A DNA stretch of 64,000 nucleotides from Bacteroidota bacterium (GTDB lineage Bacteria > Bacteroidota > Bacteroidia > JAHEXY01): NCBI GenBank assembly GCA_023251875.1, contig JAHEXY010000002.1:495591-559590 (forward strand). Direction: 5' to 3'. The notes below the pieces were generated by a model that worked only from the letters and a program-made list of their open reading frames with translations, was not told where the DNA came from and ran no database searches. Below are positions 24,434 through 33,394 of the stretch, in pieces (within the stretch, counting starts at the first letter, position 1; each line of letters starts with the position of its first letter). A program made the translations under genes and the position numbers.

Positions 24434-25441
24434 TTATACGGTAATTACATTGTAGTCGCCAATGCTATAATCATCGGCTTTTCCTCTTAATTCAGCAAAA
24501 TTGCCAATCATTGAATTCGTAATAGTAGCAAAGGATACTTTTGTGTTAGTTTGAATAATTGAATTGGAAACAATGGAATTTTTTACCGTGGTATTACTTC
24601 CCAATGAAACATGTGGTCCAACAACAGCATTCTCAATAATTACATTTTCTCCAATATAGCAAGGTTCAATAACGGTAGCATTAATAGTTTTATAAGTATT
24701 GGATTTTAATTCTTTTGAATCCTTTTTTAATTCAAGCACTCTTTTATTGGTATAAACTGTTGCATCTTTGTTTCCGCAATCGAGCCATTCTTGTACTTTT
24801 CCAGGAGTAAATTGTGTGCCCTTGGTTTTCATGTTTTCAAGAGCATTGGTAAGCTGGTATTCCCCTTTATCTCTTATATTATTATCAATTAAATATTGCA
24901 ACTCTTGGGATAGGTATAATCCATCTTTAAAATAATAAATACCAATAATGGCAAGATCAGAAACAAATGTTTGAGGTTTTTCAACAAAATCAGTAATCTT
25001 ATTTTGTTCATTTACTTTAACAACGCCAAAAGCCCTTGGGTCTTCAATTTTTTGAACCCAAATAATACCATCTTTCGAATCGTCTAGTTTAAAATCGGCA
25101 ACAAATAAAGTATCGGCAAAAGCTACAATAATTTTTTCTTTCAATGTGGGTTTGGCACATAAAATAGCATGTGCAGTTCCAAGAGCCTCATCTTGATAAT
25201 AGATGGAACATTTTGCTCCAATACGTTCTGCTATTTTTTTGAGATTGTTTTCAGCTTCTTGTCCAAACCTGCCAATTACAAATGCTACTTCTTCTATAGG
25301 TTCAGCACATACTTTAGCAAGTTCTTCAACCAAATGCTGTACAATAGGTTTTCCTGCAACAGGCAATAATGGCTTTGGAACTGTGAGGGTATGTGGGCGC
25401 ATTCGTTTGCCCATGCCTGCCATTGGAATGATTATTCTCAT
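24434..25441 (-). CDS. Sugar-phosphate nucleotidyltransferase with left-handed beta-helix tail
   Basis: The N-terminus IIPMAGMGKRMRPHTLTVPK is the nucleotide-binding signature GxGxRxxPxTxxxPK of glucose-1-phosphate thymidylyl/uridylyltransferases. The catalytic metal region follows as VAFADTLF. The C-terminal 90 residues are hexapeptide-like repeats (ENVIIENAVVGPHVSLG, TVKNSIVSNSIIQTN), forming a beta-helix. The enzyme makes an activated NDP-sugar for polysaccharide or nucleotide-sugar pathways; the exact sugar is not readable. It lies upstream of the TPR/DUF4292 genes in the same direction, and expression may be shared. Confidence 0.87.
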   Translation of the reverse strand: MRIIIPMAGMGKRMRPHTLTVPKPLLPVAGKPIVQHLVEELAKVCAEPIEEVAFVIGRFGQEAENNLKKIAERIGAKCSIYYQDEALGTAHAILCAKPTLKEKIIVAFADTLFVADFKLDDSKDGIIWVQKIEDPRAFGVVKVNEQNKITDFVEKPQTFVSDLAIIGIYYFKDGLYLSQELQYLIDNNIRDKGEYQLTNALENMKTKGTQFTPGKVQEWLDCGNKDATVYTNKRVLELKKDSKELKSNTYKTINATVIEPCYIGENVIIENAVVGPHVSLGSNTTVKNSIVSNSIIQTNTKVSFATITNSMIGNFAELRGKADDYSIGDYNVITV

Positions 25442-25442
25442 A

Positions 25443-25492
25443 ATTTAGAGTTCAATGTTTTAATGTTCAAAGTTCAATGTTTAAAATTACTA
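25443..25492. repeat. GTTCAATGTTT-type tandem repeat
   Basis: AGTTCAATGTTTTAATGTTC is followed by AAAGTTCAATGTTTAAAA, an imperfect tandem of a 10-14 base unit directly upstream of the nucleotidyltransferase gene. Confidence 0.65.
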
Positions 25493-25532
25493 AGAACAAT
25501 ATGGTAAACAATTTATAAAAATAGAAAAAATG

Positions 25533-25618
25533 TTAAGGCCGTTCTGAAAATTGCATTTTTATTTCCTCTCCCTGCCCTCTCAGAGAAAGGGACAAGATGT
25601 AATTTTTAGAAAACTTTA
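25533..25618. repeat. Hairpin element family A, copy 5 (inverted, degenerate)
   Basis: Arms AAGGCCGTTCTGAAAATT and AATTTTTAGAAAACTTT are only partly complementary. The inverted core TTCCTCTCCCTGCCCTCTC with GAGAAAGGGAC is recognisable. The last TTA is the stop codon of the threonine dehydrogenase-like gene. Confidence 0.85.
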
Positions 25619-26569
25619 AACGTTTGTTTTAACAATTTGCAGATTGTGAATCATATCAGCAGTCATTTTTCTAAGATCGTATTCGGGTTTCCAATTCCAA
25701 TCTTTTCTTGCATGCGTATCATCAATCGATTGAGGCCAACCTTCTGCTAATTGTTGACGAAAATCTGCTTGATAAGTGCATGAAAAATCAGGAATGTATT
25801 TAGCTATTTCATCTGCTAATTGTACAGGAGAAAAACTCATTCCGGCTAAATTGTAACTCGATCTTATTTTAATAGTTGAGGCAGCTGATTCAGTAATTTC
25901 TATGGTTGCCCTTATGGCATCAGGCATATACATCATGGGCAAGGTTGTATTTTCTTTAAGAAAGCAACTGTATCTGCCCTGTTCTAAGGCTTCATGAAAT
26001 ATATCAACAGCATAATCAGTAGTGCCGCCTCCTGGTTTTGATTTATAACCTATTAATCCCGGATAGCGTATGCTTCTTACATCTACATCATATTTATTAT
26101 GGTAATATTCACACCAACGTTCCCCGGCCTGTTTGCTTATTCCATAAATGGTATTGGGTTCCATAATGGTGTATTGGGGAGTTAATTTTTTAGGCGTGTT
26201 AGAGCCAAATACAGCTATAGTGCTTGGCCAAAATATTTTTGAAATATGTTTTTCTTTAGCAAGATTCAATACATTAAACAATCCATTTATATTTAAATCC
26301 CAGGCCAGATCAGGTTTTTTTTCGGCTGTGGCCGATAAAAGAGCGGCTAAGTGGTAAACAGTAGTTATTTTATGTTTTTTTACAATATCAAATAATCGAC
26401 TTTTGTCTAAAACATTTAATTGCTCGTAGACGCCTTCATAAATTATATCTTCGTGGGCTTTAACATCACTGGCAATTACGTTTTCTTCGGAAAAAATTTC
26501 TCGAAGTTTCATAACAAGTTCTGTGCCTACCTGACCTAATGAACCTATAACTAGAATTTTTTGTTGCAT
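25616..26569 (-). CDS. NAD-dependent epimerase/L-threonine 3-dehydrogenase-like SDR
   Basis: This extended short-chain dehydrogenase has the NAD motif VIGSLGQVGTEL, DVKAHED (adenine-ribose binding acid), WPSTIAVFG (catalytic Ser/Thr) and YGISK (Tyr-Lys). The block RYPGLIGYKSKPGGGTTDYA is characteristic of the SDR-type L-threonine 3-dehydrogenase, which turns threonine into 2-amino-3-oxobutyrate for glycine formation. No Kbl-type ligase is next to it. The stop codon is supplied by the end of a hairpin element. A candidate -7 element lies 80 bases upstream. Confidence 0.87.
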   Translation of the reverse strand: MQQKILVIGSLGQVGTELVMKLREIFSEENVIASDVKAHEDIIYEGVYEQLNVLDKSRLFDIVKKHKITTVYHLAALLSATAEKKPDLAWDLNINGLFNVLNLAKEKHISKIFWPSTIAVFGSNTPKKLTPQYTIMEPNTIYGISKQAGERWCEYYHNKYDVDVRSIRYPGLIGYKSKPGGGTTDYAVDIFHEALEQGRYSCFLKENTTLPMMYMPDAIRATIEITESAASTIKIRSSYNLAGMSFSPVQLADEIAKYIPDFSCTYQADFRQQLAEGWPQSIDDTHARKDWNWKPEYDLRKMTADMIHNLQIVKTNV

Positions 26570-26649
26570 TTATGTTTCATTTTCAATTGGTAAAGGACAA
26601 ATTACTGAGTCGTAAAATTTACCCATTTACTAATTTAGTAAGTAAACGA

Positions 26650-26657
26650 CAAAGGTA
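26650..26657 (-). promoter_or_regulatory. Putative -7 element (TACCTTTG on the minus strand)
   Basis: CAAAGGTA on the plus strand reads TACCTTTG on the minus strand and matches TAnnTTTG. It is positioned for the gene starting at 26569. No convincing -33 TTG was found. Confidence 0.35.
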
Positions 26658-26664
26658 AGGCTTT

Positions 26665-27960
26665 TTAGGAAACGATTAGTGGTTTTGGAGTTGTGCTCAT
26701 TACTTTACGGCCATTTACAAAATAAATGGGAATGAGATTTTTTCCTTTAGCTTGTATTTCGCCCCTATAAGTACAATTAAATTCATGTTTTATTAATTCA
26801 TAAGTCATTTCAGAAATGGTTACTTTGCCAACCTCGCTATGTGATTCAAGATAAGACGCAATGTTTACCGTTTCTCCCCATATATCATACGAGAATTTCT
26901 TTAAGCCTACTATTCCGGCCACAATAGGACCTGTATGAACACCAATTCGTACTTCAAATTTAATGTCGGCATCAAATTTTAATTCTTTCATAAACTCCTG
27001 AATTTCCATAGCCGCATTCACTACATCTATCGGATTGCTTTGATTAATAGAGGGAATGCCTCCTGCACACATATAGGCATCGCCAATTGTTTTAATTTTT
27101 TCGATATTGTATTTTTCAATAATCTTATCAAATTCAGTAAAACAGTGATTGATATACATTACTAAATCTTCCGGATTTAATTGTTCTGAGATATGACTAA
27201 AATTTTTAAAGTCGGCAAATAATACGCTTACCAATTCATAACGTTTGGCTTTTGTTTTGCCAAAACGTTTTAATTCATCGGCAGTTTTTGCAGGCAAAAT
27301 ATTGAGCAAAAGTTTTTCAGATTTTATTCTTTCTCTATCAATAATTTCTTTTTGAGCTTCAATTTCTAATGTTCTGCGTTTTATTTTAAGCATTAAACTT
27401 GTTTTGCCTGATTCATATACTAATGTTACGGCATAAACAATGAGTAACAATCCTAAATGAGTGGTAAAAGTAAAAATATGTATCCATTCCTGATTAAATT
27501 TCATAGGATATACATAGCCTAAAAATCCTGCTATGGCACATATACTTACCAAAATAGTGCAAATAACAGCCCATATCCATCCACTTTTTTTACCTACTAA
27601 AAGTGTTGCTGTAACAGGAGGCACAATAAACCAAGGGGCAATGTTTGATTTCATGCCTCCGGAATAATATACTACTAATGAAATAGCTATTGTTCCTGCA
27701 ATTAAGTATAGGTTTCCGAATATTTCAACCTTGCCTAAAATTCTAAAAAGAAACAGCAGCACAATAAAAATAATGCTGCAAATTCCCATAGTAATAATAC
27801 CCGGAGTAAAATCAATGAAACAACTTATTGAAGAATATAAAATTGAAAAAAATATGGTAATGAGAATAAAATTCACAAAGAGTTGCGAACGATGGTAAAT
27901 ATCTTCGTCATGCCTTGAAATGGATGCAGGAATAAAATAATCTATTAATCCTTTTATCAT
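26665..27960 (-). CDS. Class III adenylate/guanylate cyclase with N-terminal membrane domain
   Basis: Six hydrophobic helices (about residues 30-185) form an integral membrane domain. A coiled linker leads to a class III cyclase domain with VLFADFKNFSHISEQL (metal Asp), EKIKTIGDAYMCAGGIP (second metal Asp and substrate region), RIGVHTGPIVAGIVG and WGETVNIASYLES. Class III cyclases make cAMP or cGMP. The lysine in EKIKTIGDAY and the downstream W-G-E-T-V-N-I-A segment point to adenylate cyclase, though specificity should be taken as likely rather than certain. It lies alone, with a 213-base upstream region that holds no gene and no clear promoter. Confidence 0.87.
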   Translation of the reverse strand: MIKGLIDYFIPASISRHDEDIYHRSQLFVNFILITIFFSILYSSISCFIDFTPGIITMGICSIIFIVLLFLFRILGKVEIFGNLYLIAGTIAISLVVYYSGGMKSNIAPWFIVPPVTATLLVGKKSGWIWAVICTILVSICAIAGFLGYVYPMKFNQEWIHIFTFTTHLGLLLIVYAVTLVYESGKTSLMLKIKRRTLEIEAQKEIIDRERIKSEKLLLNILPAKTADELKRFGKTKAKRYELVSVLFADFKNFSHISEQLNPEDLVMYINHCFTEFDKIIEKYNIEKIKTIGDAYMCAGGIPSINQSNPIDVVNAAMEIQEFMKELKFDADIKFEVRIGVHTGPIVAGIVGLKKFSYDIWGETVNIASYLESHSEVGKVTISEMTYELIKHEFNCTYRGEIQAKGKNLIPIYFVNGRKVMSTTPKPLIVS

Positions 27961-28173
27961 GGAATGCTTATTTTTCTTTAATTAAGCTTCTTGGGGGAGG
28001 CAAAATTGGCTGATAAGATAAAAAATGTGTAGCAATATAATGTATTGAAGATGAAAAATAAAATAGAAATCGATTTTAAACGCTTTTATTATGACTTTGC
28101 TCATTTATGTTTTTCTCTTTTTATAGTATCTTTATTTTTCTATTAATTTGATTAAAAAATTAAACTTAAAAAA

Positions 28174-29331
28174 ATGCCATTTTATCATACCCTTGGTCAA
28201 ATTCCGCAAAAGCGACATACCGTTTATAAAAAAACGGATGGTGGAATTTATTACGAACAGCTTTTTGGCACACTAGGGTTTTCAGGAATGTCGTCATTGT
28301 TATACCATACTCATAGGCCAACAATGGTAAAAGAAGTAGGCACTCCTTATTCCGTTGAACCTAAAATTGCCTTTGAAAAAACTTTAAAATCATATAGTCT
28401 TAAAACATTTTCTGTTCCTGCTCAAGATGATTTTTTAGAAAGTCGTACGCCATTACTTGTCAATAATGATGTTTTGATTGGAGTTGCCGCTCCTCGCAAA
28501 TCAATGACAGATTATTTTTACAAAAATACCGATGCCGATGAAATGCTTTTTATTCACAAAGGAACAGGTACATTAAGAACCCTGTTGGGCAATATCCCTT
28601 TTGAATTTGGAGATTATTTAATTATTCCCCGCGGAATGATTTATCAAATTGAATTTAATACTGAAGACAATCGCATTTTATACCTAGAATCTTATCATCC
28701 TATTTATACACCTAAACGTTACCGTAATCACTTTGGGCAATTGCTTGAACATTCACCGTTTTGCGAAAGAGATATCAAGCGACCCTTAACATTAGACACT
28801 TACGACAAAAAAGGAGACTTTCTTATTAAAATAAAAAAACAAGGTTTAATGTATCCATACATATATGCTTCGCATCCTTTTGATGTGATTGGCTGGGATG
28901 GCTACAATTATCCTTATGGATTTTCTATTCATAATTTTGAACCCATAACCGGTCGCGTGCATCAGCCACCACCTGTTCATCAAACTTTTGAAACGGATGC
29001 TTTTGTGGTTTGTTCATTTTGTCCGCGTTTGTATGATTACCATCCGCTTTCTATTCCTGCCCCATATAACCATAGCAATATTGATTCAGATGAAATGCTG
29101 TATTATGTAGAAGGCGAATTTATGAGCAGAAATGATGTGGAGCAAGGTTTAATTTCATTACACCCTGCCGGCATACCACATGGTCCTCACCCGGGAGCAA
29201 CAGAAAGAAGCATTGGCCAAAAAGAAACCAAAGAATTAGCCGTTATGGTTGACACTTTTAAGCCTTTAAAAATTACTGAAGATGCAATGAAGATTGCAAA
29301 TATGAATTACTTTAAATCATGGAATGAATAA
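28174..29331 (+). CDS. hmgA: Homogentisate 1,2-dioxygenase
   Basis: This 385-residue double-cupin protein has the family opening PFYHTLGQIPQKRHTVYKK and conserved segments THRPT, EMLFIHKGTGTL, IPRGMIYQIEF, CSFCPRLYDYHP and SHPFDVIGWDG. Iron ligands are expected among the His and Glu residues in DEMLYYVEG and HPAGIPHGPHPG. The enzyme opens the homogentisate ring in tyrosine and phenylalanine breakdown. It lies close to hpd (29820), with one small gene and two TTAGCTAATTAGC arrays between them. Confidence 0.93.
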   Translation: MPFYHTLGQIPQKRHTVYKKTDGGIYYEQLFGTLGFSGMSSLLYHTHRPTMVKEVGTPYSVEPKIAFEKTLKSYSLKTFSVPAQDDFLESRTPLLVNNDVLIGVAAPRKSMTDYFYKNTDADEMLFIHKGTGTLRTLLGNIPFEFGDYLIIPRGMIYQIEFNTEDNRILYLESYHPIYTPKRYRNHFGQLLEHSPFCERDIKRPLTLDTYDKKGDFLIKIKKQGLMYPYIYASHPFDVIGWDGYNYPYGFSIHNFEPITGRVHQPPPVHQTFETDAFVVCSFCPRLYDYHPLSIPAPYNHSNIDSDEMLYYVEGEFMSRNDVEQGLISLHPAGIPHGPHPGATERSIGQKETKELAVMVDTFKPLKITEDAMKIANMNYFKSWNE

Positions 29332-29333
29332 AA

Positions 29334-29375
29334 TAATTAGCTGATGAGATGATTAGCTAATTAGCAGATGAAGGA
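29334..29375. repeat. TTAGCTAATTAGC-type array, left of the four-helix gene
   Basis: TTAGCTGATGAGATGATTAG, CTAATTAGCAGATGAAGG: the same unit as around trmO. It starts next to the hmgA stop codon. Confidence 0.75.
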
Positions 29376-29397
29376 ATTAAATATAAATTAAAAAACT

Positions 29398-29781
29398 ATG
29401 CGGAATGACAATCCTAAATACAAAGATAATTTGATTGTAAATTTAACTTTTGAATTTTCTATTGACATTGTTGAGTTTTGTGAAATGTTGGAAGAAAAAA
29501 GAAAATATTCTATTGCAAGACAATTATTAAAATCAGGAACTTCAATTGGAGCTAATGTACGAGAAGCTCAAAATGCGGAAAGCAAGAATGATTTTATTCA
29601 TAAAATAAAAATAGCCGCCAAAGAAGCCGATGAAACTATGTACTGGCTTCTAATCTGCGAACGAGCTAAGAATTATGAGAATCCCGATAAGCTTTTTGAT
29701 AAACTTGAATCCATTAATAAAGTATTAAACAGTATCATTTCAACATCTAAAAATATTAACAAAATTTCATCCACCAATTAG
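29398..29781 (+). CDS. Four-helix bundle protein (S23/IVS-type)
   Basis: This 127-residue all-helical protein has the family core QLLKSGTSIGANVREAQNA followed by SKNDFIHKIKIAAKEADET and MYWLLICERAKN. Members were first noted inside 23S rRNA intervening sequences but occur widely as free-standing genes; the function is unclear. It stands between hmgA and hpd and is flanked on both sides by the TTAGCTAATTAGC array, suggesting that it was inserted into a tyrosine-catabolism pair. The ORF ends with Thr-Asn codons that merge into the repeat. Confidence 0.85.
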   Translation: MRNDNPKYKDNLIVNLTFEFSIDIVEFCEMLEEKRKYSIARQLLKSGTSIGANVREAQNAESKNDFIHKIKIAAKEADETMYWLLICERAKNYENPDKLFDKLESINKVLNSIISTSKNINKISSTN

Positions 29782-29812
29782 CTAATCATCAAATTAGCTA
29801 ATTAGCTAATCT
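29777..29812. repeat. TTAGCTAATTAGC-type array, right of the four-helix gene
   Basis: AATTAGCTAATCATCAAATT and AGCTAATTAGCTAATC: several copies of the AGCTAATT unit between the four-helix gene and hpd. Confidence 0.75.
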
Positions 29813-29819
29813 TTATTAT

Positions 29820-30950
29820 ATGAAACCAGAAACATTATCACAGCCAACCAACACAAATTCAATAACTGATTTTTTACCCATAAACGGAACCGACTACGTA
29901 GAATTTTATGTAGGCAATGCCAAGCAAGCGGCACATTTTTATAAAACAGCTTTTGGCTTTCAGTCGTATGCTTATGCCGGTTTAGAAACCGGATTAAAAG
30001 ACCGTACTTCTTATGTACTCAAACAAGATAAAATAACTTTGGTATTAACTACGCCTCTCATACCTGAATCGGAAATCAACACCCATTTAGCTAAACATGG
30101 AGATGGCGTAAAAGTAGTGGCATTATGGGTTGACGATGCTGAAAAATCTTTTATAGAAACAACCAAACGTGGAGCAAAAGCGTATATGCAGCCAACGGTT
30201 AAAAAAGACGAACATGGTGAAGTGAAACTTTCGGGTATACATACCTATGGTGAAACAGTACATGTTTTTGTAGAACGAAAAAATTACAAAGGCCTTTTTA
30301 TGCCGGGTTTTAAAAAATGGGAAAGCACCTATAATCCAACTGAAATAGGATTGAAATATGTTGATCACATGGTAGGCAATGTAGGTTGGGGAGAAATGAA
30401 TACATGGGTTGAGTTTTATGCAAAAGTAATGGGCTTTACTCAGCTTGTTTCTTTTGATGACAAAGATATTTCTACCGAATACACTGCTTTAATGAGTAAG
30501 GTAATGAGCAATGGAAATGGAAGAATAAAATTTCCCATAAATGAACCTGCTAAAGGCCGCAAAAAATCTCAAATAGAAGAATACATTGATTTTTATGGTG
30601 GTGCCGGTGTGCAACATATTGCAGTGGCTACTGATAATATTATTGATACGGTAACACAATTGCGTGATCGCGGTATTGAGTTTTTGCATGTACCCGATTC
30701 TTATTATGATGATCTTTCTCGTGTAGGAAAAATAGATGAGAGCATTGCCGAATTAAAAAAGCACCGCATTTTAGTTGATCGTGATGATGAAGGTTATTTA
30801 TTACAACTTTTCACCAAACCGGTTGAAGACCGCCCAACGGTTTTCTTTGAAATTATTCAACGCAAAGGAGCCAAATCGTTTGGCAAAGGAAATTTTAAAG
30901 CCCTTTTTGAAGCAATAGAATTAGAGCAGGAGAGAAGAGGAACCTTGTAA
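29820..30950 (+). CDS. hpd: 4-Hydroxyphenylpyruvate dioxygenase
   Basis: This 376-residue vicinal-oxygen-chelate protein opens with NGTDYVEFYVGNAKQAAHFY. Iron ligands are expected at the His in VDHMVGNV, the His in GGAGVQHIAVATDNI, and the Glu of VFFEIIQRKGAKSFGKGNF; the last segment matches the enzyme's C-terminal gate. It converts 4-hydroxyphenylpyruvate to homogentisate, the substrate of the hmgA product, so the two genes cover consecutive steps. A hairpin terminator follows within 70 bases. Confidence 0.94.
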   Translation: MKPETLSQPTNTNSITDFLPINGTDYVEFYVGNAKQAAHFYKTAFGFQSYAYAGLETGLKDRTSYVLKQDKITLVLTTPLIPESEINTHLAKHGDGVKVVALWVDDAEKSFIETTKRGAKAYMQPTVKKDEHGEVKLSGIHTYGETVHVFVERKNYKGLFMPGFKKWESTYNPTEIGLKYVDHMVGNVGWGEMNTWVEFYAKVMGFTQLVSFDDKDISTEYTALMSKVMSNGNGRIKFPINEPAKGRKKSQIEEYIDFYGGAGVQHIAVATDNIIDTVTQLRDRGIEFLHVPDSYYDDLSRVGKIDESIAELKKHRILVDRDDEGYLLQLFTKPVEDRPTVFFEIIQRKGAKSFGKGNFKALFEAIELEQERRGTL

Positions 30951-30981
30951 TTTAGATTTACGATTTTTGATTTAAGAATAG

Positions 30982-31016
30982 AATGCGAAATTTCATGAGA
31001 GATTTCGCATTTTGTG
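30982..31016 (+). terminator. Hairpin terminator after hpd
   Basis: AATGCGAAAT pairs with ATTTCGCATT over a 10-base loop, followed by TTTGTGTTTT. The position and T-rich tail fit an intrinsic terminator. Confidence 0.6.
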
Positions 31017-31114
31017 TTTTAGTGTTAATTAGTGCCAATTCGTGTCTTAAGATCTTTTGCTCTTTACTTAAAATTTGTGAAATTCGTGTCGTTATTCATC
31101 TAAATTAAATTGCA

Positions 31115-31567
31115 TTGACACCTCAAGAAGCACTCAAAAAAATAATGCATTATTGTGCTTACCAAGATCGTTGCACACATGAGGTAACAAGCAAGCTCAA
31201 AGAATTTGAACTTTCATCTCAAACTATTCAAGAAATAATTGATCAGTTAATAGAAGACAATTTTATAAATGACGAACGCTTTTGTAAACTTTATTCCATT
31301 AGCAAATTCAAGCATTTAAAATGGGGGAGGTTAAAAATAGAAATGGCATTAAAACAAAAAATGCTGCCTCATCACTTAATAGAAATAGGCCTTGCCGAAA
31401 TTGATGAAGAGGATTATAAAAAAACAATTCTCGATTTATTTCATGCCAAAACAAAAAACGAAACTATTTCTTACGAAGAAAAATTAAAGGCAATGCAATA
31501 CATCGCCTCAAAAGGCTTTGAAAAGGATTTGATCTTAACATGTATTAACAAGGCATTACATAAATAA
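31115..31567 (+). CDS. recX: RecX family regulatory protein
   Basis: This 150-residue helical protein has three RecX-like triple-helix repeats; the core is AYQDRCTHEVTSKLKEF, FINDERFCKLY and KFKHLKWGRLKIEMAL. RecX binds along the RecA filament and limits recombination. No recA is nearby, as is common in this phylum. The start is TTG at 31115 (TTGACACCTCAAGAAGC); no ATG lies upstream in frame. The stop is 25 bases before a hairpin element that separates it from the protease gene. Confidence 0.85.
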   Translation: MTPQEALKKIMHYCAYQDRCTHEVTSKLKEFELSSQTIQEIIDQLIEDNFINDERFCKLYSISKFKHLKWGRLKIEMALKQKMLPHHLIEIGLAEIDEEDYKKTILDLFHAKTKNETISYEEKLKAMQYIASKGFEKDLILTCINKALHK

Positions 31568-31591
31568 ATTGTTATTTTTAAAGTTTAACTA

Positions 31592-31682
31592 AATGGCTTT
31601 CTGAAAATTATTCATTTATGTCCCTCTCTAGAGAGGGATTAAGGGAGAGGAAATAAAATAATTCAATTTTTAGAAAGCCTTA
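31592..31682. repeat. Hairpin element family A, copy 6
   Basis: Arms GGCTTTCTGAAAATT and AATTTTTAGAAAGCC pair around core CCCTCTCTAGAGAGGG and GGGAGAGGA. It separates recX from the S41 peptidase gene; its right end is 10 bases from the protease start. Confidence 0.93.
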
Positions 31683-31691
31683 AATATCTTT

Positions 31692-33320
31692 ATGCTTATG
31701 CGATTTAAAATTATCAGTATTCTTCAATTTTTTTTATTTTCTTTTGGTTTAACATTTGCGCAACAACAACCCCTTTCCCCAACGCTACAATCTCCTAAGC
31801 TTTCACCACAAGATAAATTTGGTGCTGCTATCGACTTAATTAATAAATATTATGTTGATACTGTAAATACGCAGAAGCTTACTGAATATGCTATTATTGG
31901 AATGCTCAAAGAGCTCGATCCTCATTCAGCATACATGACTGAAGAAGAAATGAAAAAAATGGACGAGCCACTTCAGGGTAATTTTGAAGGAATAGGAGTT
32001 CAGTTCAATATTTTAAACGATACTATCGAAGTGATGTCGCCCATTAGTGGAGGCCCTTCTGAAAAACTAGGAATTTTAGCGGGAGATAAAATTGTAAAAA
32101 TAGAAGGGAAAGATGCTGCCGGAGTTAAAATTACCAATGAAGATGTATTAAAAAAGCTAAGAGGAAATAAAGGAACGGTTGTTAATATTAGCATATTAAG
32201 AAGGGGTGTAAAAAACTTGATTGATTTTAGCATTGTAAGAGATAAAATTCCAATATATACTTTAGATGCAGCCTATATGGCTACTCCAGAAATTGGGTAT
32301 ATTAAAATCAATCGTTTTGGCGCTACTTCAGATACTGAATTTAAAGAAGGTTTGAGTAAGCTTAAGCAAAAAGGAATGAAAAGCCTCATTCTCGATTTAA
32401 GAGGCAATCCGGGAGGGTATTTAAATTCAGCTATTGAGCTGGCTAATGAATTTTTACAAGAGAATAAATTAATTGTATATACACAAGGTCTCACAAGCCC
32501 TAAAAATGAATCTTTTTCTACCTACGGTGGAGAATTTAAAGAAGGTAAATTGGCCATATTGATTGATAGAGGCTCTGCTTCTGCCAGTGAAATTGTATCC
32601 GGAGCTATGCAAGATTGGGATAGGGCAATTGTAATTGGCCAGCGTTCATTTGGTAAAGGTTTGGTTCAAAAACCATTTCGATTATCTGATGGATCTACAT
32701 TAAAAATAACCATTGCTCGCTATTATACACCTTCGGGCCGATGTATTCAAATACCTTATAGTGAAGGTGTAGAAAAATATTACAAAGCTCTTTCAGATCG
32801 TTTGGCTACAGGAGAATTGTTTCATGCAGATAGTATTCACTTTCCTGATTCTTTAAAGTCTTTCACAATGATCAACAAACGTACTGTTTATGGAGGTGGT
32901 GGCATTATGCCCGACATTTTTGTTCCTGTTGATACAACCAAAAATACGCCCTACTATTTTGATCTTTTTGCAAAAGGAGTTTTCAATACTTTTAGTTTAG
33001 AATATGTTGATAAAAATAGAGAACAGATTAAAAAAGACTATCCCGATTTTGAAACCTTTAAAACAAAGTTTATTGTGGATAAAAAATTCCTAAGCACTTT
33101 TCTGGATTATGCAGAGAAAAAAGGCGTCAAGAAAAATAAAAAGGAAATAAAAATTTCTCAAGACCTTATTACCAATCAAATTAGGGCATGGATTACACGT
33201 CAGATATGGGTAAATGGAGAGTATTTGCAAATTGTAAATGAAATCAACCCTGAATACAAAAAAGCCATTGAGGCAATTCAAGGTGATACTTTTACTAAAA
33301 TGAATATTAAGTATAAATAG
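31692..33320 (+). CDS. S41 family C-terminal processing peptidase
   Basis: A signal peptide (FFLFSFGLTFAQQ) is followed by a PDZ domain at about 90-180 (EGIGVQFNI, PSEKLGILAGDKIVKIEG) and the S41 catalytic domain. The catalytic Ser region is DRGSASASEIVSGAM (about residues 294-308) and the Lys lies in GQRSFGKGLVQK. At 542 residues the length is normal for a Bacteroidota CtpA-like enzyme. It acts in the periplasm, trimming C-termini or degrading envelope proteins. The 3' end faces the hydrolase gene, with a 14-base-pair hairpin between. Confidence 0.92.
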   Translation: MLMRFKIISILQFFLFSFGLTFAQQQPLSPTLQSPKLSPQDKFGAAIDLINKYYVDTVNTQKLTEYAIIGMLKELDPHSAYMTEEEMKKMDEPLQGNFEGIGVQFNILNDTIEVMSPISGGPSEKLGILAGDKIVKIEGKDAAGVKITNEDVLKKLRGNKGTVVNISILRRGVKNLIDFSIVRDKIPIYTLDAAYMATPEIGYIKINRFGATSDTEFKEGLSKLKQKGMKSLILDLRGNPGGYLNSAIELANEFLQENKLIVYTQGLTSPKNESFSTYGGEFKEGKLAILIDRGSASASEIVSGAMQDWDRAIVIGQRSFGKGLVQKPFRLSDGSTLKITIARYYTPSGRCIQIPYSEGVEKYYKALSDRLATGELFHADSIHFPDSLKSFTMINKRTVYGGGGIMPDIFVPVDTTKNTPYYFDLFAKGVFNTFSLEYVDKNREQIKKDYPDFETFKTKFIVDKKFLSTFLDYAEKKGVKKNKKEIKISQDLITNQIRAWITRQIWVNGEYLQIVNEINPEYKKAIEAIQGDTFTKMNIKYK

Positions 33321-33363
33321 GTTTAGACACGAATTTCACGAATTAACACGAAAGTATTTTATT

Positions 33364-33394
33364 GCTCTGCCAAAGTTTAAAACTTTGGCAGAGC
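33364..33394. terminator. Bidirectional hairpin between convergent genes
   Basis: GCTCTGCCAAAGTT and AACTTTGGCAGAGC form a perfect 14-base-pair stem with a 3-base loop in the 74-base gap between the protease (+) and the hydrolase (-). The T tract is weak on both sides. A CACGAATTTCACGAA repeat lies just to the left. Confidence 0.65.
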
